Below, in pieces: positions 12,877 to 23,420 of a DNA stretch of 64,000 bases. Numbering within the stretch: the first letter of the stretch is position 1; each line of letters opens with the position of its first letter. Origin of the DNA: Orbilia blumenaviensis (lineage: Eukaryota; Ascomycota; Orbiliomycetes; Orbiliales; Orbiliaceae). The notes below the pieces were generated by a model. It was not told the origin of the DNA. It searched no databases and was given only the letters and a program-made list of their open reading frames with translations. Position numbers and translations under genes: made by a program. Location: the NCBI GenBank assembly GCA_036872755.1, contig JAVHNS010000013.1, positions 496,001-560,000 of the forward strand, written 5' to 3'.

Positions 12877-14033
12877 TTAGATAGGTAATTTATATTATAT
12901 CAAGATGATCCGGGACATCCGGCTAAATCATCCCTATCCAAAATAGAAAAAAAAATAGAGGAAAGAAAGTAAGGAAGTAAGAAAAGAAGAGAGGAAGGCT
13001 AATAAGAAAAGCATTGAAGTCTCAAGCTCAAGCCCAAGCTATCATCAGCTGAGCTAGCTAGGCTAGCTATTGATGTCAATCGGCTCGTGGTGTGTTATTA
13101 TATTGCGTTGAGGCACACCCAACCTTGTTTACCAAAATATACCCCCCGGTGCTTGGCGGCAACCACTACTTTTATTTCCTGTTATAGTAATCCCATCGAT
13201 ACTTACTCCATTGGGAAATTTATATTTTAATATTCATTTCGGTAGGTAGAAATCAAACACCAACAACACAAAACGTGTGATAGCTATGGCGATATCGACC
13301 TTCCCGCGCGGGAAAACACGCAGCTTCACCGCTTGCGTTTTGCGCAGCATTGCCCCGACCGACCGACCGACCGACCGGCATAGGTTGATTATACTCCTCT
13401 CTCCGGAAGGCTCGAAATCATACCCTACACTCATAGTTTAAATGAATACATTACAGGCACCCAATTGATTGATAGCACCGCACCTTCGGCCTTCGCGATT
13501 GCATGCATGCATGCATAATACCGTGTACTAGGCCATAGAAAACCGTCCGAGGAGGCTCTCAGCATTTTTGACCTCCGAGCTCCGAAGCCCCACCCGCATC
13601 CCGCTCGGAGGAACACATACTTATAACTAGCGAAGGGTTCGGCCGACCGAACATTTACATACCTCATCCCTGCAAGAAATATCGCTTCCGTTCCGCTAAT
13701 AGCTTCCCCCCCGCAAAACTCGCCTGTTTTTTATTTCCGCAAACTCCGTACTAACCTTCTCCCTCCCTCCCTGCTGTGTACATACGCCTTTCTTGTTAGA
13801 TATTTTCGTCACCACCTAACTAAGGGGGGGGGGGGGGTAAGGAAGGGGGGCTAGTTACACCAGTAAGGCGCCTGGAAATGCATTGGGCACGACGGCTAGT
13901 AAAAATACGAGAATTTTAGTAATTACGATCACGATCATGATCATGATCCTACCAGGTTTATACGACGGAGGGTCGGGGCGGTGTTAGTATCTACCCCCCC
14001 TCTCCCTCCTGTTCAAGGTGGATTGGAATCGTG

Positions 14034-14041
14034 TATATAAA
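14034..14041 (+). promoter_or_regulatory. TATA box of the SDR gene
   Basis: A TATATAAA sequence lies about 155 bp upstream of the SDR start, with pyrimidine-rich sequence around it. Position and sequence fit a core promoter. Confidence 0.45.
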
Positions 14042-14107
14042 CCCCTTTATCATCAGCATTAATTCCCATTGCCAATGATATTAAATCTCTATCTTCAATC
14101 CAATTCG

Positions 14108-14155
14108 CATACTTAATTACATACTTAACTACATACTTAACTACATACTCAACTA
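14108..14155 (+). repeat. Four tandem 12-bp units in the SDR leader
   Basis: Four consecutive copies of a CATACTTAACTA-like unit (variants end TTA or have ACTC) lie 37-84 bp upstream of the SDR ATG, probably inside its 5' untranslated leader. Confidence 0.85.
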
Positions 14156-14191
14156 CCTACTGAAGTAACATATATATATAAAATCAATAAA

Positions 14192-14998
14192 ATGTCGACG
14201 AACAAACTACAAGGCGCCAACGTCCTCATCCTCGGCGGCACCTCAGGCATCGGCTTCGCCGTCGCCGCCGCCGCCCTCTCCCACGGCGCAAACATCACAA
14301 TCGCCTCCTCCTCCCCCTCAAAACTCCAATCCGCCCTCGACCGCCTCAAATCCACCCTCCCAGAAGACGAAAAAGAAAAAGAAACATCAACTCGCCTAAG
14401 AGGCACAACCTGCAACCTCTCCTCCCCAACCGCCGAATCCGAAGTCCTAGCCCTCTACAACTTCTCCACAAACAATAACACCAAAAAGCTAGACCACATA
14501 ATAAACACCGCAGGCGACGCCATCCACTCTCTCCCCAAGATCCACGAGATAACCCCCGAAGCAGCGATAGATTTCTCAAAGGTCAGATACATCGGAAACC
14601 TCCTACTCGCAAAACACGCAGCTACATATCTAAACATCTCCCCTTCATCATCATTCACCACCACCAGCGGCGTTAACTCTTCAAAACCCGGGGATGGGTG
14701 GAGCGCGATTATTGGTATTGCCGCGGCGGTGGAGGGGTTTACACGTGCTTTGGCGAAGGATTTGAAACCTGTGAGGGTTAACTGTGTTAGTCCTGGTGCT
14801 ATTAAGACGGAGCTGTTTGATGGGTTTGGAGATGAGGAGACTGTTGCTAAGATGATGGATTTTTATGCGAAGATGACGTTGACGGGGCAGATTGGTACGC
14901 CTGAGGAGGCGGCGGAGAGTTATTTGTATCTTATGAAGTGTGGGTTTGTGACGGGGACGGTTTTGCAGGTTGATGGTGGGTATTTGCTAGTTTAATTT
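14192..14998 (+). CDS. Divergent short-chain dehydrogenase/reductase (SDR)
   Basis: Intronless, 267 aa plus stop. The cofactor site is LILGGTSGIGFAVA near residues 11-24 (GGxxGIG, the classical SDR glycine motif with Gly for Thr). Also visible are a D/N-rich CNLSSP segment after strand 3, INTAGDAIH (equivalent to NNAG), TTTSGVNSS (catalytic-Ser region), and RVNCVSPGAIKTELF after the active site. The canonical YxxxK is absent: the corresponding stretch reads GDGWSAIIGIAAAVEGFTRALAKDL. A fungal SDR subgroup with a Trp in this region, lacking Tyr and Lys, is familiar to me, so this need not be a broken gene. Substrate unknown. Third-position codon usage flips sharply at about 14,695. Confidence 0.9.
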
Positions 14999-15425
14999 CT
15001 TTTTTTTTTTTCCCTTAAATGATCTGGTAGCATCGATGCTTCTTTAAATACAGGCTGTTAGCGATGCCGAAGGGGGGGTATAATAAGTTGTAGTTCGAAA
15101 TCGATATCTTGTTTACTTAGGTATTTTGGTGGTCTGGGGGACTCTGGTTACCGCTATAACGCTTTTGGTGGAATATACTCCCGAAGTCCGGTGCCCGTAA
15201 CTCAATAGTAATAGCCTATGCCTGTATATAAGCCTAGCGCCCCCAAGGCACCCTTAATACCACTACTTATTTTACCTTGTACCATACATTTGGTGTACAT
15301 AATTGGCATTCATGCCACTACCTGTATTGTATACGTATTTCAAAGTATAAAATATATTTCACCTTTTACTTTAACTCCAAGACAGATACATTGTCAAATT
15401 AACTGTTGGGATAACATGCCACTAA
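14999..15425. other. Convergent intergenic spacer
   Basis: Spacer between the SDR (+) and the second CorA-like gene (-), with a T-run at about 14999-15012. Nothing else supported. Confidence 0.6.
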
Positions 15426-17374
15426 TTAAACCATTGGTTTCGGTGTACCGGTTGTCGAATTGCCCCCTTTTGAATCCGTCTTCTTTTGCCAGAAGATAAA
15501 TATTCCAACCGTGATAAAAATAAGAGCCACAATAGATGCAAATGCAATCCATATCGTATTCGATATAAAGACCCGGTGCTTTTGCGTGGATGTGTCAGAT
15601 GGATCCGGATCGTTCGAATCCCTCCGAATTTCCACAAAGACGGTGCTGAAGAACGCCTGCATAATGATGTTAGCACCCGAAAGTTATTTTCAATTTGATA
15701 GTTGCAGGTTGAATACCATGACTAGACTCGCAGGAAGGTAAATTAATGCAATTACGGTTGCTATCCGCATAATTCGTGAATCGGCGTAAGTGTGTCTTGC
15801 TATTTCTGCCACATGACGAGCTTCCTTGGCACTAGCCTGAGCTTCGTCCCTATTGGCTTGCGCTACTACTTTCAACTGAACACCGTTCTCTTTAAGACTT
15901 TCCTGATTACGAAAATCTAGAATCGAGTTGATCTGAGCAACTTTGAGGTTAGTCGGCCTCTTATTTATCACCCAAAGTATGTGTTATAAGTCAGCTAACA
16001 GCAAAGACATACCATCGATTGAATGATACATGACCAGTCCAGAAGCTCGTCTGTCATGGATTTATGCGCTTCCAGATCTCGAGATATATTGCCTAAATGC
16101 CGAATAACGATATCATGAGTTGATTTCGTAATCTTTTCGGATTCTAGAAGCTCTTTAGCCAGTGATGAAAGTGCACTGATGATCCGAATAGTTCCGTTCA
16201 AGAGGGTTTTCATGTGAAATAAGCGCTTTTTTATCGAATGTGCTTCTTGACTCCTAGAAATATCGATGTCGAATTGATGTAAAGCCCGCGGGAATGCCGC
16301 TTGCTTGTCCTTAACATTATTCGTCAGCTCAATATTAATCATCCATCCAACGTAAAATTATTCCATCACATACAAGGTTAAGTAGCTGATCGCTAAGATA
16401 CTCGATATATTCCCAGTTATTTGCCACCGCCGCATCTAAGATTCTGATGTGGAAAAAGAGTGGGTTTTGAAGACAATGTATTCCAACATCGTCAAGAGTG
16501 GTTTTTAGTCTTTCTGGCGCTTGAACAACAATCCAAGCTGAAGACGCTGTAGTAGCAAAGTTATACCTTTGATAAATTACTGATTGACGACATGACCATG
16601 GATCTTGGCGTTCTCGTCCGTGCCTTTCGAAATACCGTAGGTTGTAGCATATTTCTGAATATTTTTATTATCAGATCAGTACGCTATAAGTTATAAATAT
16701 GGGGTTACGTACGGAACCCGGGTACTTTTTGAGAGGGGCCGCCCAGACTCCCCTCTGTAAGAACGTCCGTTCCTCGGAAAATATCATAGTAGCAGCTCAT
16801 GAAATACTCGTCGCTAGGAGATATTTTAGACTGCATGCCTCGAACGTAATCTATGATTTTCGGAGTCACTTCTAGACTCGTACACAGCATTCGAAACATG
16901 TTGCAGGTAATATCCATCCGGCTCCATGAGTTGGTACGAGATATTATGCTTGTAGGTTTTTAGAACGTTAACAGCAGTCCGGTTGGTGATAAAACAACAC
17001 ATGTAACCCACAATATTCTTATATTAGCTATCGCAGTGGACTTGAGTGTTTGATAGTGGATTGTTAGTGTGTGATATTTAGATATATAGAAATCCAAAAT
17101 TCAATACCTTTAGTTTTTCCTCTAGGTCATCTTGGGTTGAAATTTTTATGCTGGAGTACCATGCAGGGCCATTTGGAATATCATTGTCGGTGAACCTATT
17201 CTCGTGGATTTGAACTGATGCAGTGCCGTCTGTAGCAGTAAATAGCCCTGGGCTTCGAAATTCAAGATCCTTGAGATATTGATGAAGGTTGTCGGCATCC
17301 ACCTTATCTCGAGGTAGACAAAGCGGATATGTCGTCCAGTTTCCATGTACCAAATGAGGCATCTTCCGGTTCAA
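15426..17374 (-). CDS. CorA-like membrane protein (fungal MIT-type)
   Basis: Multi-exon gene. Start MNRKMPHLVHG at 17374; exon 1 is 17374-17108. Later coding blocks read TPKIIDYVRGMQSK, EYFMSCYYDIFRG, RYFERHG...DPWSCRQSVIYQR, FHIRILDAAVANNWEYIEYL, a long coiled-coil-like helix (DISRSQEAHSIKKRLFHMKT), then ADSRIMRIATVIALIYLPAS joined to AFFSTVFVEI, and a final helix IWIAFASIVALIFITVGIFIF. The ALIYLPA...FFSTVFV segment followed by a second helix is the hallmark of fungal CorA-like proteins with two C-terminal membrane spans. The last intron (15716-15657) and one at about 16363-16318 are clear. Around 16,890-16,960 the frame changes without an obvious intron (FITNRTAVNVLKTYKHN versus MDITCNMFRMLC), so a cryptic intron or a frameshift is possible. 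Canonical GMN is not seen. Function unknown. Confidence 0.82.
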
Positions 17375-19373
17375 GGTATATGTTAGAAGGGTTTTTGATA
17401 AGTTTTAGATTGATATGGCTCGGTTCCAGTAAAACAGTATACACACACAAACCGGTTAGACTGAAATCGATTATTTCGACTGAGGGTTTAGAGGGTGTTA
17501 TGCAACTGAATTCATCGCTCTTTTGAGTCGGGAATGTCAGGAAAACATCAAGGTTAGACATTTGATGTGGCATAATGCAATTCTGCATCGTGTGCGTGCT
17601 CCGTGTAGACGTGGCGATACAGATAAGGAGCCTCGTATATTGCTTTCCGGTAGGAACTTCTAAGTCTAAGGGTTGCACGGGATAGTTGAGTTGGGTTAAT
17701 TGGCGCCATTCGGTCGTCAGCTGACATACATACAACACAGGATCGCATACAGGATGGATATACAGCACGCCACCCCACACATAATATCAACTATCTCACA
17801 CAAGATATGCGGCATGCGAATGACAAACCTTTGACGGGCCGTCTCATAGGGATTTCTAGAGCCTCAATTGCGGGGTTTAGGGACTAAATTAAAAGACGGA
17901 TTGTCGGAGCTTGGACACGTTCCCATCCGTTTTACAAAGTTATGAAACTATTTTCAATTCTTTTCATCAGATTCTACTGCAAAAGTTACCTACTACATTC
18001 ACGTCACAGACCTATCAAATTTTCAACTCGCGCAGCAAAACCATCAAACTGAGAAGATCGATCGATCGACCTCGTTCAGCAGAGTGGCAAACATTTGGTT
18101 GAAGCCTATTTTTTAAAAAAAAAACTATGGCCGTAACAACCACTCTAACGGACAGGTATATCATAAGGAGGTTATTGGAAGCTCTTTTGAGAAGTACTTT
18201 CGCTCTCAATACCTATACAGTTGTCGTAAGCCTTTATTCGTGTTATATACACACACTCACATCCCCAAATAAAATAATTTTATGTAGGCCTGGGGACCCG
18301 ATTTGTGATAAAATTCTAACCTAGAAATCTTAGTACGGTTCTGATTATGTCGAAATCACGGCACCTAGATCTCTGACCGCGGTAACTAATGCTACCCCTG
18401 TGCTCGGTTAAAAGCATTATATGTATTGAATCTGTGTAGTAATTCTTCTATCTTTAGGACGAAATCAGTAGCGTCACAGTACGGAATTAATTAAAAATTA
18501 GTTACCCTGATCCCGGCTCATAGGGCTCCGAGAGCGTATGGCCGAAACAAATCGGCAACGCGAGACCGGTCGACGACACCAAAATTATCACAGCAAAACT
18601 ATGATTCGCAGAAAAGCCATTTTTGTATATAATAGCTTAAGGCAAATAACCTGGTTATCACATTTCTTATTAGTGAATTAGGTAGGCTGTAGCTGTAAAC
18701 TGACAAAAACGTGATTTTGCTACATAAAATAATAGCATAGTGAATTCTATATTTGCTATGTTAAAATAAATTGAATACTATAACTGTGCTATTTTTTTTC
18801 ATAAGATGTAAGCTGGTAGTTGTTAAACTACAGAAGTAATAATGCCGGGAGACAGCGTAGACTGCAGGCCGATGTAGTCTCGGTCCCAGGCGCTGTTGAC
18901 CACGACTATGAGGCTGATAAATAAATTCTGTGGCTGAGCGGCTGTGCGTGTGGGCATCAGATTAAGCAGGCGTACATACATAGTAGGATGGGTGGTCGCA
19001 CTCGGGTGGCAGAAGAATATATAGCGTGTTAACTAGTGGATTCTTGCTCTCTTTTTTCTATCACCCGAGCGCGGGGTATCCAAAGAATGTGCAGGTGGTC
19101 TCTTTTATGCAACGGCTTTTGCGGTATGTGCCAAGATAACGATCTTCCAAGCGTTTGCTTTCTTGGTATAATAACTCACCAATCAGAAGGCTCTTTGGAA
19201 CGTCACAGAATACGATTCGCCGATAAGTAGTGAAATCACTGGGGCTCCCATGCTACAAGCACATTGCGGTCAACAGCGTCCAGTTTAGAATATGCCATTG
19301 GCGTTATTTGTATAAAAGGGTGACCAGCCCCGTGGAGGTCGCCGGGTTTTTAGCCCCTGGCCACCATCGATGT
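17375..19373. other. Gene-poor AT-rich island
   Basis: About 2 kb between the divergent CorA-like and kinase genes. Includes an imperfect inverted repeat (about 18726-18741 versus 18782-18799, ATAGCATAGT/ACTGTGCTAT cores) and no recognised gene. A 158-codon ORF at 17304-17780 (-) overlaps the CorA-like start in another frame and I do not support it. Confidence 0.5.
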
Positions 19374-19416
19374 TGGTCTCATAAACCAGGCTCAACGAAG
19401 CAGAACACTTCGTTGG
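19374..19416 (+). repeat. Double-hairpin dispersed repeat, copy A
   Basis: Reads TGGTctcataaACCA followed by AACGAAGcagaacaCTTCGTT, i.e. two adjacent stem-loops with 7-nt loops. It lies about 75 bp upstream of the kinase start. Related copies are at 46731, 53366 and (half, opposite strand) 41484. Confidence 0.8.
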
Positions 19417-19489
19417 AGCCGACGCCCACGTCGTCCATACTCATTCTAAAAACCTTCTCGAGATATCGTCTCATATTCGGAGCATCAAA

Positions 19490-22261
19490 ATGTCGGAAAC
19501 TCCGACTTATAACCAAACCGACCATCCTACGATCCATTATCTTCGTCAAGAGATAGAATCTAGAAAAAATCTTATCGAAAATGTCTACGAACAAGCTTTC
19601 ATGCCTATTTCCACATTTAAGAGTTTATTTACAATCGAAAGAATCAGAGAGGCTATCGACGAGATAAAGTGCAAGGTTGAAGATCGCGCAGATTTTGCTC
19701 AGAAAATTCTAGAGCATGGCATCGTAGCATTTGCAATTCTCATCCGAATAGAAAGGCCGGACTTGATCACAGATTTCTACAGCCGGAATTTGTTTGATAA
19801 GATTCCATTCAAGGACTTCAACGACGCATCAGGAAGAATATTAAATTTCGACGGTAGAGCTACATCAGTCAGAATGAGCGAGGAGGAAATCAAAGAATTT
19901 CTGAAAAGCCAGCAGATATTACTAGCACATGAATTCAAATTCGAGGATCGCTTTCAAACCGTGAATATCGGCAACCGCACCCTTCCCTTCTCCGAGAAAG
20001 AAGATACATCAAAGCAGGGCGGCTTCAGCAATATCCAGGCCCTATCGGTATACCCTGGATATCACGACTTTCCAGACCAAAAGCTAAAACGTGTATGTCG
20101 TTCTCTTTATTTGTTCTGAGCCCATAATAAGCCTTTGTGACTAAATTTTAAGAAGGATGGGTGTGCCATTGTAATCCGGAAAACCCTTCGACCAGAACGT
20201 CATGAAAACCTCTTCACAGCTTACAAAAACGAACTAAGCTGCCTGCGGCATTTTAATAGTACCAGGCATCGAAATATCATTCCTTTACTAGCGTCATACA
20301 CTACCACTGAAGAAATGTGCTTTTTGTTTCCTTATATAGAGATGGATCTAAAAGCATTCCTCCAACAGCCGATCCCATACGGTCAATTTCGATACTTGCA
20401 CACCTTCTTTTCAGCACTACATGGAGCTATATCTGGACTTGAATGGATTCACAGTGTAAAGAGTAATCAAAATCTTGAGGAACAATTGAGCATCGGCTAC
20501 CATCATGACTTGAGGCCAGCTAACGTACTCGTTAATAGCGAGACGTTTATTCTGGCTGATTTTGGCATGAGCCGTTCCAATAAATCCGACGATGACTCAA
20601 AAACGACATACAAAGAGCAAACGGGGGACTATATGGCGCCAGAGTGTCTCGATCGGGAGCTACTTCCACGGAAAGTTGGGCGCGGGATCGATGTTTGGGC
20701 ATTCGGTTGCTTGATGGTCGAAGTCCTGATATACGCATGCCTAGGAGTCGAGGGCTTGAAAAAATTTAGGGATCATCGCATGACTGCTACAGGAAATGGT
20801 TTTCGCGATTCCCTGTTCTACCACAATCGAAGTAGAAGAATAAAGGAGGAAGTTGAAGAATGGGTCGAATGGCTCTCAAAAGCGACAAGCTGGAAATTTG
20901 TGGGTGTTCATAACTCGTATATAGGGGACGCCATCAAAACACAAATCTTTGCAATGCTGGAACCGTCCGAACAGCGGCGACCAAAAATACAAGAAGTTTG
21001 TCTCGAACTGGGTCGAATAAGCCTCGTGGCCCATTTTTTAGCGGTCCTGCAATTGCGAGACACCATTGACATCAAGCCAGATAGAAGCGGTACCTGCATG
21101 TCACCTACATTCCTGTGGTTTGAATACGAGCGTCTCAAGGCTTGGGGTTCTGTTTTGGATCCCCACAACGACATGCAGTCTGGAGAGCCTCTTGAGCCTC
21201 TTGAGCCTGCGCTTATACCGAAATATATTGGCTTATTAGCAAAACTTTTTCGCTTGACTAAAGATTGGAATAATTCCGTGCGATCAGATCATCAAAAGCA
21301 AGGAACGCTAAAAATGCTTGTGGGGGGGCTTTGTGCGAGCCTGGAAGACGCCTGGGTGAAATGGCGGGTGTCGTCAACTGTAGTTGACGAGCGACACGTC
21401 CGACAGTTGAGGGCGTTGTGTTGGATACGCTGCCTGGATCACTGGCGGGACTCCAGGCCCTGGGAACAAGAAACAGAGCGAGCAGACAAACCATGGTCTC
21501 AGCCATACCACATAGACCGTACTGTTGATTTAGGTCCGTTAACCTCGTTCCGAATGACACACGTCGACAGGCACCTCGCCTTGGGTAATATAGCTAGGTG
21601 GGATAGCGCTAGTGAGCCTGCAGCCATAATCGCTAAAGCCCCTCAGCGAACGCCGAAGGAATGGAAGTTCACCTCCAATTTTTACAAACCTGAAGTGATG
21701 TTATTATATAGAAGCCCAATTTCTTCCTTGATAGGTTTCCTTCTCCTTTTCTCTTTCTCTTTCCCTCTCTCTTTCTCTCTCTCTTTCTCTTTCTATTTCT
21801 CTTTCTATTTCTATTTCTCTTTCTCTTCCTTTTTCTTTTTATTTTTCTTTTACTTTTTCTTTTTCTTTGACATTTTCCTCTTCTTTTTCCTTTTCCCTTT
21901 GGTTTCCTTTCCCTTTTCCTTTTTCCGTTTTCTTTTCCTTTTCTATTCCATTTCCATTTCCATTTCCTTTTTACTTCTCCTTCTCCGTCCTTCAATGTTT
22001 AAATCTCTTTTGCGCGACTACAAAAATATCATTCTCGCGGTGGAGATGCGCCGACCGACCGACCCGACAAACAAAAAAGGAAAGAGAGAGAAGAACTGTC
22101 GTGTGTGCAGCACTCACACGACACCAACAGAGAAACCTGCAGTCGATCGGTTGCGGATGCCGGGCGTGGAGACGGTACAAATTGACAAGCCGAGCATAAT
22201 TAGACCGTCATGCATTCATTATTATGATCCCGAAGAATTGAAAGGAAAAAAATATATATAA
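19490..22261 (+). CDS. Fungal protein kinase with N-terminal helical domain
   Basis: Exon 1 is 19490-20092 and exon 2 starts at 20153 (60-nt intron, GTATGT...AAG). The N-terminal ~130 residues (LRQEIESRKNLIENVYEQAF, FAILIRIERPDLITDFY) match the helical region that precedes kinase domains in many expanded filamentous-fungal kinases. Kinase motifs: GGFSNIQ (Gly loop), CAIVIRKTL (VAIK Lys), NELSCLRHF (alpha-C Glu), HHDLRPANVL near residue 319, ADFGMS near 338, YMAPE near 364 and DVWAFGCLMVEV. It therefore looks catalytically complete. The C-terminal ~300 residues have no domain I can name. From about 21,735 the frame crosses a 250-nt TTTCTC-type tract that cannot contain stops, so the true C-terminus is probably near there; the remaining frame to 22,261 is doubtful. 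Confidence 0.8.
21737..21990 (+). repeat. Pyrimidine microsatellite (TTTCTC/TTTTTC type)
   Basis: About 250 nt of almost pure C/T on the plus strand. Since every stop codon contains A or G, the tract is open in all three plus frames and creates a false Phe/Ser-rich 'membrane' segment at the end of the kinase ORF. Confidence 0.9.
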
Positions 22262-23420
22262 AAAAAAGGGTCCATCCCACCAATCCGCAGCTGCGGACAG
22301 CGCATGTGGTATCGAGAATAAGGAAAGAAACGGACCAGGGAGAGAGGAAAAGAGAATTACCCAAGCTGTTCAACTGTACCCCTGAGCTCCAAGCAGAGCT
22401 TCTTCCCCCCAATCACAGAAAATCACATCACACGAGCTAAATAACCACTGCTAAGTAGGTAGCTTTTAGCCCGTACGCCCCCCAGTTGATTCGTCCAGCT
22501 GCATAATCTCCAGCCTATGAAAATTGCCCCCCAGCCTTGTGAGAGAGAGAAGAGGCTCGAATTTAGCATGTGCAAATGCCCTAAAACGAAAGAAAGTGCA
22601 TCCCCAACAAAAGAGAGCTGTTAACATGCAGCATCCCCAGACTTGGATTGATGCATATACGAACGGGGTTTAAAGCGATATCGCTGGTGGGCCCTGCAGT
22701 ACTTGTCGGAACCCCGTTATTCTAGTAATTCTTCGCACGGTTAGCACCAGTATGAATTATACTTTTTCATCGGGGGATGGCAATTGTGTCTTCTTCGCCG
22801 TCGATGCTTCGAAATTCAAAAACGAGGATCGGTGGGGAGCTGTCGTAAGCTGTTTTGCGTGGTCTCGTGCGTGGTTCATAACCTCTCTCGAAAACCGGTT
22901 GAACTTTTTGTTTGATCATAACTATAATATCCGGGGGGCACACGATCATGCCATAGATATATATATCCGTATGTCTGCATCCCGGGACGATGCCATCCTA
23001 TCTTTTTAGATTCAAGGTTTGTAGTTAGACGGTGAATAATTCCAATTGCGCAAGGGAAACTCTGTTGGAATTATTAAATCAGAGAGATAGAGAGAGAGAG
23101 GAGACCCCCATTAGAAGGTCTGCTTTTACTTAATTGATATTAATTGGCAGACGGCCACCTGTCTCTCTCTCTCCTTCTCTCTCTTCCTTTTCCTCCTCCC
23201 TCATAACCTTCTACCCTCCCTCCCTCTTCTCCCCCCTTCTCCCTCTTCCTCCATCATCATCACCATCAATCCCTCCTTCTACTTCTTCTTCTTCCTCCGT
23301 AATTAATTTAGTTTAATATAATAATAAAAAAAATTAGTTAATAAGAAAGATAATAATACTAGCGAGGTGCTTGCTGCTGGAATTGATTATTAAGTAACCG
23401 AAAAAAAAGAAACAAAGAAA
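22262..23420. other. Intergenic and ethanolamine kinase promoter
   Basis: No recognised gene. A CT-rich block at 23160-23300 followed by an AT-rich stretch precedes the ethanolamine kinase ATG, a common layout for fungal promoters. An 85-codon ORF at 22752-23009 has no recognisable features. Confidence 0.55.

Larger units (their letters stand above)
12877..14191. other. Intergenic with simple repeats
   Basis: Holds a GACC tandem (about 13356-13378), a GCATGCATGCATGCAT block (about 13500-13516), a G homopolymer (about 13825-13838) and GATCATGATCATGATC (about 13930-13946), then the SDR promoter. No coding sequence recognised. Confidence 0.6.

Noticed and set aside
15610..15630. GTTCGAATCCC resembling a tRNA B box
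   Set aside because: Lies inside the coding exon of the CorA-like gene and has no flanking T-stem.
17304..17780. 158-codon ORF on the minus strand upstream of the second CorA-like gene
   Set aside because: Overlaps the CorA-like start in another frame, has no recognised motif, and the family start fits better at 17374.
21735..21990. Phe/Ser-rich 'transmembrane' tail of the kinase
   Set aside because: It is the translation of a C/T-only microsatellite, which cannot contain a stop codon in any plus frame.
22752..23009. 85-codon ORF before the ethanolamine kinase gene
   Set aside because: No recognisable feature, lies in the promoter region and overlaps an ORF of similar length on the other strand.
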